A stretch of 64,000 bases of DNA from Steroidobacteraceae bacterium (GTDB lineage: Bacteria; Pseudomonadota; Gammaproteobacteria; Steroidobacterales; Steroidobacteraceae). Positions 25,944 through 36,918 of this stretch are shown one piece after another. The stretch spans positions 105,842 to 169,841 of the forward strand of contig JABAQN010000022.1 in assembly GCA_019187495.1 (NCBI GenBank). The letters run 5' to 3'. Position 1 is the stretch's first letter. Every line of letters starts with the position of its first letter. The position numbers and the translations under genes were made by a program. The notes under the pieces are model-generated. The model saw nothing but the letters and a program-made list of their open reading frames with translations. It made no database searches and was not told the DNA's origin.

Positions 25944-26772
25944 CAAACACCTCGTCCATGCGGCCCCAGCGAAAGTCGCGCAGCAGCCGGCGCAGGCGGC
26001 TCTCCATCCGGTCGAGGTTCGTGTAGTGGCGGAACTTCGATTTCGCCGACACGCCCGCGACCCGTGGCTGGCCCGGGTCGATCTCCCACGGGTGGCAATA
26101 GAACACTGCAGCCTGCCGGTCGCTGGCATTGACCCGGCGCACCGCGGCGCGAAACAGCGCATACGGCAGCAGGCGAAAGTACCCGCCCCCGCCGGCCGGC
26201 AGGCGCTGGCCGAGATACTCGACCGTCGTGATCGGCACTTCGAGCAGTGCACCCGAACCCACGCGATAGGCGAAGCGCGGCGAACCCGGGATGCCGTAGA
26301 GATCGTGGCGGATCGGGAAGATGCTCGAGTCGTAGCGAAAGCCGAGCTCTTCCAGGATGTCGAGCGCCCAGAGCGAAGCTTTCGTGATCGAGTACGTCGC
26401 CGCGCGATAGCCGCGCACCGGCGCGCCGGCGGCGTCCTCGAGCAGCTGCTTCGCTTCGCGCGTTTCGGCGCGGAACACTTCGGGCGTCTGCGTGTAGACC
26501 GTCTTGTGCGTGAGGCCGTGGCAGGCCACTTCGTGGCCGGCCGCGTGGATGTCGCGCACCAGCTGCGGCGAGCGCTTGGCGACCCAGCCGAGGATGAAAA
26601 ATGTCGCGCGGATGCCCTCTTCCGCGAGGATGGCGAGAACGCGCTGCGTGTTCGCCTCCGCGCGATACTCGAGCGTGTCCCACTGCGACCGGTCGATCGC
26701 GGAGGACAACGCCTCGACATGGAAGTAGTCTTCCACATCGATCGAAAAGGCGTTCGTCACGGCATGCTCCAT
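25933..26772 (-). CDS. XrtA-associated polysaccharide deacetylase (TIGR03006-like)
   Basis: A 279-residue NodB-family deacetylase, beginning NAFSIDVEDYFHVEA, the signature of the exosortase A type. IRATFFILGWVAKR, the metal-binding region GHEVACHGLTHKTVY, and the later RYDSSIFPIRHDLYG, FRLLPYALFRAAVRR and FYCHPWEIDPGQP are all present. No signal peptide. It lies between the outer-membrane barrel and FemAB genes with 19-nt and overlapping spacing. It would remove acetyl groups from an amino sugar of the polymer intermediate. Confidence 0.9.
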   Translation of the reverse strand: MEHAVTNAFSIDVEDYFHVEALSSAIDRSQWDTLEYRAEANTQRVLAILAEEGIRATFFILGWVAKRSPQLVRDIHAAGHEVACHGLTHKTVYTQTPEVFRAETREAKQLLEDAAGAPVRGYRAATYSITKASLWALDILEELGFRYDSSIFPIRHDLYGIPGSPRFAYRVGSGALLEVPITTVEYLGQRLPAGGGGYFRLLPYALFRAAVRRVNASDRQAAVFYCHPWEIDPGQPRVAGVSAKSKFRHYTNLDRMESRLRRLLRDFRWGRMDEVFGVA

Positions 26773-26791
26773 CCGCTACTGCAGCCCTTGC

Positions 26792-28099
26792 TCAACGGCG
26801 GCGGCGCGGCGTGTAGCCGAGATTGACGGTGATGCGATTCTCGTCATAGTCGCGCAGACCCGCGCCGAGCGCGGAATCGCCAGAGCCCGAGAAGTGTTCG
26901 CCCGACAGGGTGAGGCTGAGGCGGTCGGAAAACGCCCAGTCGAACCCGACGCCCGCATTCCATTCGTCGAAGTCGACATTCGAACGATCAAAATCCTGGC
27001 TGGTCCAGCCACCGAACAACCGCGCCGACAGCCGCGGGCTGATCCGGCGCACCGCATCCGCGGTGAACCCGAACGCATCCCGGTTGAGGATCGGGTTGCG
27101 CTCGTAATCCTCGACCCGCCAGTTGGCCGCGAGGTTCACGGATGTGCGCGCGCCCTCGAGCGCAAGCGCAACCGAGGCGAAATCGGACTGGAATGAATCG
27201 GTGGACACGATCGACTGGCCACTGTCGAGGTCGATGCCGCCGATATGCTGGTCGCGACGCATGGCGTCGGCCGAATCGGTCAGGTTCGTGCCGGCGTTCA
27301 ATGTGAGCGTGGAGCGCTCGGTCAGGCGCCTTTCGATCGTCACGTCGAACAGCGGGCCATCGGTCGTGTCACCAAAATCGTGCAGCGTCGTGTAGCCCGC
27401 CCGCAGGTTCAGGTTCGTGCGCGCGCCCTCGGCCGCGTAACCGACATAGGCCGACTGCCGATCGAAATTGCTGCCGGCCGTCTCGTCGTCGTATTCGACC
27501 CGCTCGGCGGTGCCGTTCAGCGACAGCGTCGATCGTTCGCTCAATTGCCGCTCAAATCCCACCGTGCCGCTCATGCGCTGGTTGTCCGCGTGGCTTTCCT
27601 CATAGGACGCATCCGACCATCGGCCGCTGAGCAGCAAGCTGGTGCGCGCACCGACGGGGAAGCGAAAATCGGGCCCGGTGCTGAAGTAGTTGGCACTTTG
27701 CTGGTTGCCCGGGGTGTCGACATTGCGCGGATCGATCATCGCCTGGCCGTAGTTATCCTGGACCACCCAGCTGAACCGCTCGGGGAGGAACCAGTACGCC
27801 AGCATTGCATCGAGGCCACCGAAGAGATCGTCGTCGTAGGCATTGTCGAAAAACGTGCGATACGCGAGATTGGCGTTGACGTTGGACGTGAACCGACCGG
27901 TCTCGCGCTCGATCCCGAGTCGCAAGCCGACCTCGCCGACTGTCTGCGATTCCTCGTCCACGCCCGTACGTCGCACGTTGTCCGTGTGATACGCGCCGAC
28001 CGTGATGCCGAGATCGACACCCTGCGCGTACGCGCCGGCGGCAACCCATGAGAGCGCAGCGATCGCCGCACACCGACCCCACCCTGTCTTGATGTTCAT
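26792..28099 (-). CDS. XrtA-associated outer-membrane beta-barrel (TIGR03016-like)
   Basis: A 435-residue exported protein: signal peptide of about 25 residues ending AGAYAQ, then long alternating beta-strands with repeats of the type SERSTLSLNG and TERSTLTLNAGTNL, and a C-terminal strand ending LGYTPRRRR, lacking the usual terminal aromatic. Proteins like this in exosortase loci are EpsL-like barrels that probably form or support the polysaccharide exit channel. It overlaps the tyrosine autokinase stop by 4 nt, so it belongs to the same operon. The barrel assignment rests on composition and context; strand number was not determined. Confidence 0.8.
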   Translation of the reverse strand: MNIKTGWGRCAAIAALSWVAAGAYAQGVDLGITVGAYHTDNVRRTGVDEESQTVGEVGLRLGIERETGRFTSNVNANLAYRTFFDNAYDDDLFGGLDAMLAYWFLPERFSWVVQDNYGQAMIDPRNVDTPGNQQSANYFSTGPDFRFPVGARTSLLLSGRWSDASYEESHADNQRMSGTVGFERQLSERSTLSLNGTAERVEYDDETAGSNFDRQSAYVGYAAEGARTNLNLRAGYTTLHDFGDTTDGPLFDVTIERRLTERSTLTLNAGTNLTDSADAMRRDQHIGGIDLDSGQSIVSTDSFQSDFASVALALEGARTSVNLAANWRVEDYERNPILNRDAFGFTADAVRRISPRLSARLFGGWTSQDFDRSNVDFDEWNAGVGFDWAFSDRLSLTLSGEHFSGSGDSALGAGLRDYDENRITVNLGYTPRRRR

Positions 28100-29043
28100 T
28101 GTTGTCCCGTCTGGCCAGCCCCGGTGAAATCGTCACCGTATCCATAGCCGTAGTATCCGCCGACGCTGTTGTCGTGCAGCGCCTGGTTCAGCACGAGCCC
28201 GACGCGCGGTCCCTCGCCGATGATGCCGAGCGCATCCGTGACCGCCTGCTGCGGCGTGACACCGGCGCGCACGACCATCACTACCTGCCCGAAGAGCGAC
28301 GCGAGCACCTGTGCCTCGCTCGTCAGCAAGATCGGCGGCGAATCGAGCAGCACGATGCAGTTCTCGTCGAGCCCCTCGAGCGCGCTCACCACCTGTCGCA
28401 TGCGCGCGCTGGCGAGCAGTTCGGTCGCCGATTCGCTGCGCCGCCCCACTGGCAGCACATACAGGCCACGCACGTCGGTCGGCAGCAGCAGCGATTCGAC
28501 GTCGCGTGCGGGCTCGGTGAGCAGATCGAGCAATCCGGGCTCGCTGCTGACACCCAGCACATGGCTCACATGCGGCTTCGGGGCATCGCCATCCATCAGG
28601 ATCACGCTGTGGTCCTTCTCGAGCGCGAGACTCAGCGCAAGATTGAGCGCAGTGAAGGTCTTGCCCTCGCCCGGCAACGCGCTCGTGACCATCAGCGTGC
28701 GCGGCGATGCCGTGCGCGCCTCGGCCGGCGGCGCATCACCGTCAAACGCGAACTTCAGGATCGGGCGCTTCAGCGTGCGGTACTGATGTGCGAGTTCGCG
28801 CTGCTGGTGCTCCGGCGGCAGCAGGCCCGAGCGGCGCAGCGCATCGAAATCGATATGCACTGTTTTCGCCGCATCGCCGGCGAGCCTGCGCGTCGATGAA
28901 TCGCGCAGCACGCCGTGCGACGGGGCGACCTTCGCTTTCGCGGGAATCGCCCGTCCCGACGGGTCTGCCGGCGGCGGCGCGGCCTGCGCAGGCTGCTGGC
29001 CGCTTTGCTGCAGGCGTTTCAGGGCACGTTCGACGATGCTCAT
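28096..29043 (-). CDS. XrtA-associated bacterial tyrosine autokinase (TIGR03018-like)
   Basis: A 315-residue BY-kinase with MSIVERALKRLQQ at the N-terminus, the family's usual start, which I prefer over an ATG at 29058. The Walker A motif SALPGEGKTFTALNL is present, as are VILMDGDAPKPHVS (Walker A' region) and LLDSPPILLTSEAQVL (Walker B). The C-terminus has a tyrosine cluster GGYYGYGYGDDF, the autophosphorylation site. It partners with the chain-length membrane protein just upstream to control polymer length and export. It lies 7 nt after that gene's stop and overlaps the outer-membrane barrel gene by 4 nt. Confidence 0.92.
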   Translation of the reverse strand: MSIVERALKRLQQSGQQPAQAAPPPADPSGRAIPAKAKVAPSHGVLRDSSTRRLAGDAAKTVHIDFDALRRSGLLPPEHQQRELAHQYRTLKRPILKFAFDGDAPPAEARTASPRTLMVTSALPGEGKTFTALNLALSLALEKDHSVILMDGDAPKPHVSHVLGVSSEPGLLDLLTEPARDVESLLLPTDVRGLYVLPVGRRSESATELLASARMRQVVSALEGLDENCIVLLDSPPILLTSEAQVLASLFGQVVMVVRAGVTPQQAVTDALGIIGEGPRVGLVLNQALHDNSVGGYYGYGYGDDFTGAGQTGQQ

Positions 29044-29050
29044 GCGTGGC

Positions 29051-30661
29051 TCATCCAATCAGATTCTGCAGATGGCGGGCCAGCGCGCCCTGCAGCGCGA
29101 GGAAGGCGCCGAACACCAGGAACAGCAGCAAGGTCGCCGCGGAAAATTTCAGCAGTTCCGTGCGACGCTGCTGGCGGTGCCGATCGACCCAGGTGCGACT
29201 GATGGCGCCGAACACCGGCACACCGGTCACCTCCGTGAGGGCACGAACGGTGTGGAATACCGGCCGGAGCTGATTCATCAGCCACGCGCCACCGCCGGCC
29301 ACCGCGAGCGCCGCGAGCAGCACCATGAACAGCAGTTGCGGGCGGTTCGGTGCGACCGGATCGATCGGCGCCGCCGGCGGCTCGATGATGTCGAATTTCA
29401 CGGTGCCCGTCCGGTCGGCCTGTTCGGACAGCTTGGCTGTCTCGCGCCGCTGCACGAGTTCATTGTATTGCTGCCGCACCTGCTCGTAGTCGCGGTTCAG
29501 CCGCGCGAGTTCCGCCTCGACTTCCGGCACGGAGTTCACCTGCTTGCGCAGCGTGGCGATCTTGCCGTAGCGCTGCGCGAGTTCCTGCCGCAGTTCCGCG
29601 ACCTGCACCTGCGTGCGCTTCTGCTCGATCTCGAGGCTCTGGTAGACGGGATTCGTCTTGAGCGACGACGACAGGCTGCCGGTCGCCTGCTGCCCCGCCT
29701 TGATGCGCGCAAGCTCCTCGGCCTGTCGCTCCTTGAGCTCCGCGATCGTCTTGCGCGTCGCGATCACTTCGGGGTGCTTGTCGGTGTACTTCAGCAGCAA
29801 CTCGTCGAGCTGGCGCTGCAGATCCTGGATCCGGAACGTGATGTCGGTCGAGCCCGGTGACGCCGCCGAGGTGGTGGTGCCCGTGTCGAAGCCGAACAGG
29901 AAGGGCTCTTCACCCTCGAGTTGCCGGTCGATCTCCGCCTTGCGGCTCTCCGCGACCGCGAGCGCGGTGCGAACCCGCTCGGCTTCGGCCGTTTCCTGCT
30001 GCATGCGCCCGAAGTAATCGCCCGTGCTGTCCGGCATCAGCCCCACGTTGCGCTGCTTGAACTCGGCGAGGCGCGATTCGGCGTCGCGCAACCGCTGCTC
30101 GTACTCCGCGATCTGCTCGTCGATGAATCGCTGCGCCGTTTCCTGGCCCGTGCGCTTCTCGCCGAGCGCGTTCTCGACGAACGCATTCAGCATTTTCTGC
30201 ACGACTTCGATCGACTTCTCGCGGCTGCGGTCCTCGAAGCTGATGACGTAGAGGCCCTCGCCCTGTGTCGTGCGTGCGCGCAGGTCGGCCGCGTCGATCG
30301 AAATGCGCTCGCGGATGCTCGTGATCAGCGCCTGCTTTTCCTCCGGCGTTTTCGCCCGCAGGTCGAGGTCGGTCTCGCGCGCCACCTGTTCGAGCTGCGG
30401 GGTGCTGAGGAGCGCCTGGCGGACGAGATCGAGACCGGAAGCAACATCGGGGTTGATGGCGAGGCCCTCGAGCAGCGGCCGCAGGATGCCGCGCGTATCC
30501 ACGTAGACCTTCGCGGTCGCCTTGTAGGTATTCGGCATCGTCGTCACGATGAACCAGCCGATCACGCAGATCGCCCACGCGGCCGCGATGCTGAGCCAGC
30601 GGAATCGCCACGCGCCGCGCAGTTCGTCGAGAATCTTGTCGAGCATTTCACGAAGATTCAT
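29051..30661 (-). CDS. Polysaccharide chain-length determinant, XrtA system (TIGR03007-like)
   Basis: A 536-residue Wzz-type co-polymerase. An N-terminal membrane segment (WLSIAAAWAICVIGWFIV), a periplasmic coiled-coil region (about residues 160-400, rich in Glu, Gln and Arg, with QQYNELVQRRETAKLSEQ near its end), then PAAPIDPVAPNRPQLLFMVLLAALAVAGG, the conserved Pro-rich motif and second membrane helix. A third hydrophobic segment (LLLFLVFGAFLAL) closes the protein. It works in the inner membrane with the autokinase and the Wza-like export protein; the spacing to the export gene is 12 nt. Confidence 0.92.
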   Translation of the reverse strand: MNLREMLDKILDELRGAWRFRWLSIAAAWAICVIGWFIVTTMPNTYKATAKVYVDTRGILRPLLEGLAINPDVASGLDLVRQALLSTPQLEQVARETDLDLRAKTPEEKQALITSIRERISIDAADLRARTTQGEGLYVISFEDRSREKSIEVVQKMLNAFVENALGEKRTGQETAQRFIDEQIAEYEQRLRDAESRLAEFKQRNVGLMPDSTGDYFGRMQQETAEAERVRTALAVAESRKAEIDRQLEGEEPFLFGFDTGTTTSAASPGSTDITFRIQDLQRQLDELLLKYTDKHPEVIATRKTIAELKERQAEELARIKAGQQATGSLSSSLKTNPVYQSLEIEQKRTQVQVAELRQELAQRYGKIATLRKQVNSVPEVEAELARLNRDYEQVRQQYNELVQRRETAKLSEQADRTGTVKFDIIEPPAAPIDPVAPNRPQLLFMVLLAALAVAGGGAWLMNQLRPVFHTVRALTEVTGVPVFGAISRTWVDRHRQQRRTELLKFSAATLLLFLVFGAFLALQGALARHLQNLIG

Positions 30662-30673
30662 GCGCGCCGTCCG

Positions 30674-31282
30674 TCAGAAATACGACTCGGGCACGATCAG
30701 GACATCGCCGGGCATCATGGCGACGTTTTCCTTCAAGCGACCCTTCTTCATCAGGTCCTCGAGCCGCACGCGCTTCTCGACCGGTTTGCCGCTCGTGTCC
30801 TTGCGCACGAGCTTCGCGCGGTTGCCCGCCGCAAACTCCGCGAGCCCGCCCGAGGCGAGCACGACATCGAGCACGGTCATGCCCTTGCGATACGGCACCT
30901 CACCGGGTGTGCGCACCTGGCCGACCACGGTGATCTTGCTGAAGGCGCTCTGCGGCTGCGTCACGATCACGTTGACCTGGGGGCTGCGGATGTATTCCGC
31001 GAGTCGCGTCTCCATGTCGCGCGCGAGTTGCGAGGGCGTCTTGCCGACCGCGACCATGTCCTCGACCAGCGGCGTCGAGACCTTGCCGTCCGGACGCACG
31101 GGCACGACCACCGAAAGTTCGGGATTGCGCCACACGAACACCTGGATCGTATCGCCGGGTCCGATGATGTAGTCGGGCGAAGCGGGCGCCTGCGCCGATG
31201 ACGGGGCGGGTGGCTCCGTCTGCGCGGCCGCGATTGCAGGCAACAGGCAGAGCGCACCGATGAGTATTTTCGCGATGGTCAT
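30674..31282 (-). CDS. Wza-like polysaccharide export protein, XrtA system (TIGR03027-like)
   Basis: A 202-residue periplasmic/outer-membrane polysaccharide export protein. Signal peptide ends PAIAAAQ (no lipobox Cys). The Poly_export motif YIIGPGDTIQVFVWRNPELS is followed by RPDGKVSTPLVEDMVAVGKTP, and a SLBB-type region VVGQVRTPGEVPYRKGMTVLDVVLASGGL. It is short for a Wza protein, as usual for XrtA-type exporters. It overlaps PrsT's stop by 4 nt and precedes the chain-length gene by 12 nt. Confidence 0.9.
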   Translation of the reverse strand: MTIAKILIGALCLLPAIAAAQTEPPAPSSAQAPASPDYIIGPGDTIQVFVWRNPELSVVVPVRPDGKVSTPLVEDMVAVGKTPSQLARDMETRLAEYIRSPQVNVIVTQPQSAFSKITVVGQVRTPGEVPYRKGMTVLDVVLASGGLAEFAAGNRAKLVRKDTSGKPVEKRVRLEDLMKKGRLKENVAMMPGDVLIVPESYF

Positions 31283-34044
31283 GGCAAGGTCTTCAGCAGG
31301 GCCTCCGCGGCCCCTCGTGACGGAAAGTTCGCATTTTCGGCGATCAGGCTGCGCAGCGCTGTGGCGGCTGCCTCCTTTTGGCCGGCCCGTGCAAGCGCGG
31401 CCGCATAGTGAAATTTGATCTCGGCACTCACCGATCCACCCCGTGCCGCCCCCTCCAGGACCGGCAGCCCTTCCGTGATATTACCTGATTCCACGAGAAT
31501 CCAACCGTAAGTATCTGCAATATCAGGATTTTCAGGCGCGGCCTCATGTGCGCGCCGGGCCAGGTCGAGCGCGCGGCGATCCCCCGCCTCGTAATAGAGC
31601 CAGGCGAGGTTGTTGAGTACCGCGGGCGAATGCGAGACCTCCGTCGCCCGCTCGTACTCGGCAATGGCGGCCTTGGTGGCGCCCTGGCGCTGGTAGAACT
31701 CGGCGAGTGTCACGCGCACCATCGGGTCTTGCGGGTGAGCCTGCAGCCAGGCCTTCAGCGACGCTTCGGGTGCACTGCCGCCTGCGACGACCGCGGCCCG
31801 GTAGGCGCGCACCGCGAGAGTCGCACTCGGACGCACCGCCGCCGCGCGGGTGTAGGCCGTCACGGCCTCGTCGGGACGGCCGGCCGCGAACAGCACATCA
31901 CCGCGCAGGCCATCCGCCGCGCCTGGCGCCCCACCCGCCTTCTCGAAGGCGGCGATCCGTTCGAGCGCGCGGTCAAAGTGCTTCTGGTTGATGTCGATCT
32001 GCGCGAGCAGCGCGTACGGGGCGAACCAGCCAGGGCGCTTGCGAACGGCAGCCTCCAGCCGCGATCGTGCCTCGTCGACCCGGCCGAGCGCCACGAGCGC
32101 AACCGACGCATCGAAGTTCGCCTGCTCGTTGCCCAGCGCGGCGGCCTCGTTGAACCGCTGCAACGCTGCATCGAACTGCGAGGCACGCAGCAGGACCTGG
32201 CCTGCGCGGTCGAGTGTCACGGGCCGCGAGCGCGTGACGGCGAGCGCTTGGTCGAGCAGCGCGTTGGCCTTCACGGGATCGCGCGCCGCAAGCGCCAGTT
32301 CGGCAAGCCGCAGGCGCGACTCGACGGCGGACGGATTCACGCTGATCGCCTGCTCGAGCCACGTTGCGGCCCCCGGCCGGTCCGACTTCGCGAGTGCAAC
32401 CGCGGCGAGCCCGATATGCGCACGCTCGTTCGCCGGCTCGATCGCGATCACGCGCTTGAATCCGGCCTCTGCGGCGTCCGGATTGCCACCCTGCAGATCC
32501 ACCGCGGCGAGTCCCAGCAATGCGCCCACATCGCGGGGTTCCACGCCGAGCGCATCACGAAAGAGACCGCGCGCCGCGTCGGCATCGTTCGCGGCGAAGA
32601 GGTAATACCCCCCCACCACCTTCAGCGCGACATCGTCCGGGCTTTCCTTCGCGAGCTTCAGCACCGCCTGCCGGGCCGACGCCGCGTCCTTTCCGGATAC
32701 CTCCGCGAGCACCAGCAGCTGTCGGCGGCGCAGGCCCCCGGCGCCGGGCGGCATCGCCTGCAGCGTCTTCAATGCGTCATCGCGCCGCCCCGCCATCAGG
32801 TAGGCGTTGGCCAGATCGAGATGGATCTCGACATTCCCGGGCGCTCCCGCTGCGCTCTGCTCGAGCATCGCGATGCCTTCGGCCGTCTCACCGCCCAGCA
32901 TCAGGATCGAGCCGCTCAGCCAGTCCGCACCGGCGTCGCGCTCCGCGCCGGCCGGCGCTTCCGCGAGAATGCGCCGTGCACCGACGGGATCCTTCCGCTC
33001 GAGATACACGCGGGCGAGGAGCTTGCGCGCTTCGATGTTGTCCGGCTGCTCCGCGACGAGTTGCGACAGCACGGATCCGGCCTGTTCGAGCGAGCCCTGC
33101 TCGGTGAGCACGGCTCCGAGCAGCAATCGCGCCGGCACGCTGCCCGCATCGGCGGCGAGCGCGCGGCGCAGTTCCGTCGTCGCGCCGTCGAGGTCCCGGC
33201 GCGCGTGCGCGATGCGCGCCTTCAGGAAATGCGTGGCGAACGCGTCCGGCGCAAAGCGTGACAGCGCGGCAAGTTCAGTATCCGCGCCCGCGAGGTCGGA
33301 CAGCGCGATATAGCTCTCGACGAGCCCGACCAGCACCGCCATCTGCTCGGGCAAAGTCAGTTGTCCCCCCTGATGGGTGCGCGCGGCCGTGAGCGCCGCG
33401 AGCGCCGCCTTCGCATCTCCGATCGACATCGCGAGTCGCCCCCGGTAGAGCGCCGCGCGGGCCGATTCGGGATGCGCTGCGAGCAACCGGTCGAGCGCCG
33501 CAGCGGCCTCGGCGACGCGGCCCGTCGCCCAGAGCCAGCGGGCGTCCGCGAGGCGCACTTCCGCATCGTCGGGCGCGGCCTCGAGCGCACGATCCAGGGA
33601 TTTGCGTGCCTCGTCGCTCTTGCCGAGGCCCATCTGCGCATTCGCGATCGCGAGCAGGCGCCGGGCGGGCGGGCTCGTCGTATCGGCCTCGGCGGACTCG
33701 AGCAGTTCCGCGTACCGGCCTCGCGCCAGCAGGATGGCCTGCTCGATATCGCGCACGGCCGCGGGGTCGGCGCCGGCCTCGATCGCGCGCTCGAATTCGG
33801 CACGGGCGCCGGCCGTATCGCCGACGCGCAGCGACAGGCGCGCGAGCAGGATGCGGCCCGCGACGTTGTTCGGTTCGCTGCCGAGCGCCGCCTTGACATC
33901 GGCCATCGCCGCCGCGTCGTTGCCGGCGTTGAACTCGGTCTGCGCGCGCGCGATGCGCTGCTCGGCATTCATCAGGCGATCGCATGCCGTGATCGCGACG
34001 AGACCGGACAACGCAACCAACAGGGTCGAAACGGTCAGCTTCAT
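31279..34044 (-). CDS. prsT: PEP-CTERM system TPR-repeat lipoprotein PrsT
   Basis: A 921-residue lipoprotein composed of TPR repeats over nearly its whole length. The start ATG at 34044 gives MKLTVSTLLVALSGLVAITAC with the lipobox Cys at residue 21; the longer frame upstream would destroy this and belongs to the shadow of xrtA. Repeats follow with the TPR consensus (for example DEARKSLDRALEAAPDDAEV and DAARGLFRDALGVEPRDVGA) and continue to TALRSLIAENANFPSRGAAE. It is anchored to a membrane by the lipid, in the periplasm or surface. The known family lies beside exosortase A; the role is presumed to be in polysaccharide assembly or PEP-CTERM sorting. Overlaps xrtA by 4 nt. Confidence 0.93.
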   Translation of the reverse strand: MKLTVSTLLVALSGLVAITACDRLMNAEQRIARAQTEFNAGNDAAAMADVKAALGSEPNNVAGRILLARLSLRVGDTAGARAEFERAIEAGADPAAVRDIEQAILLARGRYAELLESAEADTTSPPARRLLAIANAQMGLGKSDEARKSLDRALEAAPDDAEVRLADARWLWATGRVAEAAAALDRLLAAHPESARAALYRGRLAMSIGDAKAALAALTAARTHQGGQLTLPEQMAVLVGLVESYIALSDLAGADTELAALSRFAPDAFATHFLKARIAHARRDLDGATTELRRALAADAGSVPARLLLGAVLTEQGSLEQAGSVLSQLVAEQPDNIEARKLLARVYLERKDPVGARRILAEAPAGAERDAGADWLSGSILMLGGETAEGIAMLEQSAAGAPGNVEIHLDLANAYLMAGRRDDALKTLQAMPPGAGGLRRRQLLVLAEVSGKDAASARQAVLKLAKESPDDVALKVVGGYYLFAANDADAARGLFRDALGVEPRDVGALLGLAAVDLQGGNPDAAEAGFKRVIAIEPANERAHIGLAAVALAKSDRPGAATWLEQAISVNPSAVESRLRLAELALAARDPVKANALLDQALAVTRSRPVTLDRAGQVLLRASQFDAALQRFNEAAALGNEQANFDASVALVALGRVDEARSRLEAAVRKRPGWFAPYALLAQIDINQKHFDRALERIAAFEKAGGAPGAADGLRGDVLFAAGRPDEAVTAYTRAAAVRPSATLAVRAYRAAVVAGGSAPEASLKAWLQAHPQDPMVRVTLAEFYQRQGATKAAIAEYERATEVSHSPAVLNNLAWLYYEAGDRRALDLARRAHEAAPENPDIADTYGWILVESGNITEGLPVLEGAARGGSVSAEIKFHYAAALARAGQKEAAATALRSLIAENANFPSRGAAEALLKTLP

Positions 34045-35547
34045 CGGTTTGCTCTCTCGGAAGGCAGCATGCCCAGGATCTGCGTCGACATATCGTCCCA
34101 GAAAGCGCTGGCGAGCGCGCGTGCCGCGCCGCAATCCGGATGGCAGCGCACCGCGAGGGCAACGATCGCGGACGGCGCAGGACGCCGGATCGACCGCACG
34201 CCGTATGCGAGTTGCGCGAGTGCATCGCGATTCGTGCGCCAGCCGCCGACGTCGTAGAGATACGCGAGCAGCCAGCGCGCGCCGTTCGCGGACTGCGCCT
34301 CGAACGACGCGAGTTCCGGCTGCGACGAGCCGAGCGGCCGCGTCACCTGCGGCCAGGCGCGATGCCACGGGCCGGGCGCGAGCAGCGTATTGCCATACTG
34401 GACGAGTTCCCTGCCCTGATGCTGCGCACCGTAGGTCCCGATGTAGATCTCGACGACGCCCGGATGTGCGCCAGCCGCCGACACATAGGCAGCCCGCCGC
34501 TCGCCCACCGCACCCGGGAAAGCCGGTGCCCAGGCCGCCCGTGCGGGCAGCGGGCCTTGCCACGTGGAGGTCGCAAGTGGAAGTTCTCCCGGCGCCACGT
34601 CGACCGAGGACGTCGTCGCGCGCGCGCGCGTGGCCGCGAAGGTGAGCGCGAGCAATGCGAGCGGCAGGATGGCGCCCCACGGAGAGGCTGCTGCCGGCGT
34701 CGGCACCGCAGGAAAATTCTCCGTGGCTGGTGATCCACTGGCCGGCGCCCGGGGAGCCATGCGGCGCGCGATCAAGAACACGATCGCGAGCAGCATCACG
34801 AAGATCACATTGCCGAGCGTGATGTGTTCAACCGCGACAAGATAGCTGCGCATGTCGGTCAGGTAGCCGGCCACGATCACGATCATGATGCGCAGCCAGT
34901 TGGCGAGGAGCGAGAGGGCGCCCGCGATCAGCACAAAGACGATCGCGCGGCGGCCGCGCAGGTGATTGAACGCCGCGGCGAGCACGGCGACCGCGAGCGT
35001 GACCATGAAGTAGCGCTTGCCGCTGCAGCCCTCGATGATCTGGAACGTGCCGCCCGGGATGCTGACTGTGTACTCCTGCACCCTGGCCGCGATGCCGACC
35101 GCGTGGAGCAGGGTCTCCGTGACGAATACGCTGAGCCATTGCAGCACCGGCAGCGCGTAGTCCCAAACCGGCATGGCGAAGTAGAGATACGCCACGGGTG
35201 CGAGGCTTGCGCGAGCCGGCGCCCAGCCGCACGCCGCCCAGATCGCCGCCCAGGTGATCGCGGGAAGCAGCAACTGGTGCGCGATCAGGCTGTTCGCGGT
35301 CAGCGCCACGAGCCAACCGGCAAGCAGGAGCGCGAGCAGGAGTGCGCCGGCCACCGACGGCTGCGCGCGTTCCCGCCAGCGCCTGCGAGCGACGAGCGCG
35401 AGCCAGACCACCGAGACGAGCGCCACCAGGAACCCGTGCTGATAGTCATGCGTCGTACGCCAGAAATCCGCGAGCGATGCCACACTCGGCCAGAGCGCGG
35501 CGACCGCGATCGCCGCGAGCACGATCATCAGCGCGCCGACCCTGGGC

Positions 35548-36910
<1,363 letters not shown>

Positions 36911-36918
<8 letters not shown>

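Noticed and set aside
26504..26728. Short plus-strand frames over the deacetylase and FemAB genes
   Set aside because: They are shadows of high-GC coding sequence without ribosome binding sites or motifs.
34042..34680. Extended PrsT starting at 34680
   Set aside because: The upstream part is the out-of-frame shadow of xrtA; the lipoprotein signal fixes the start at 34044.
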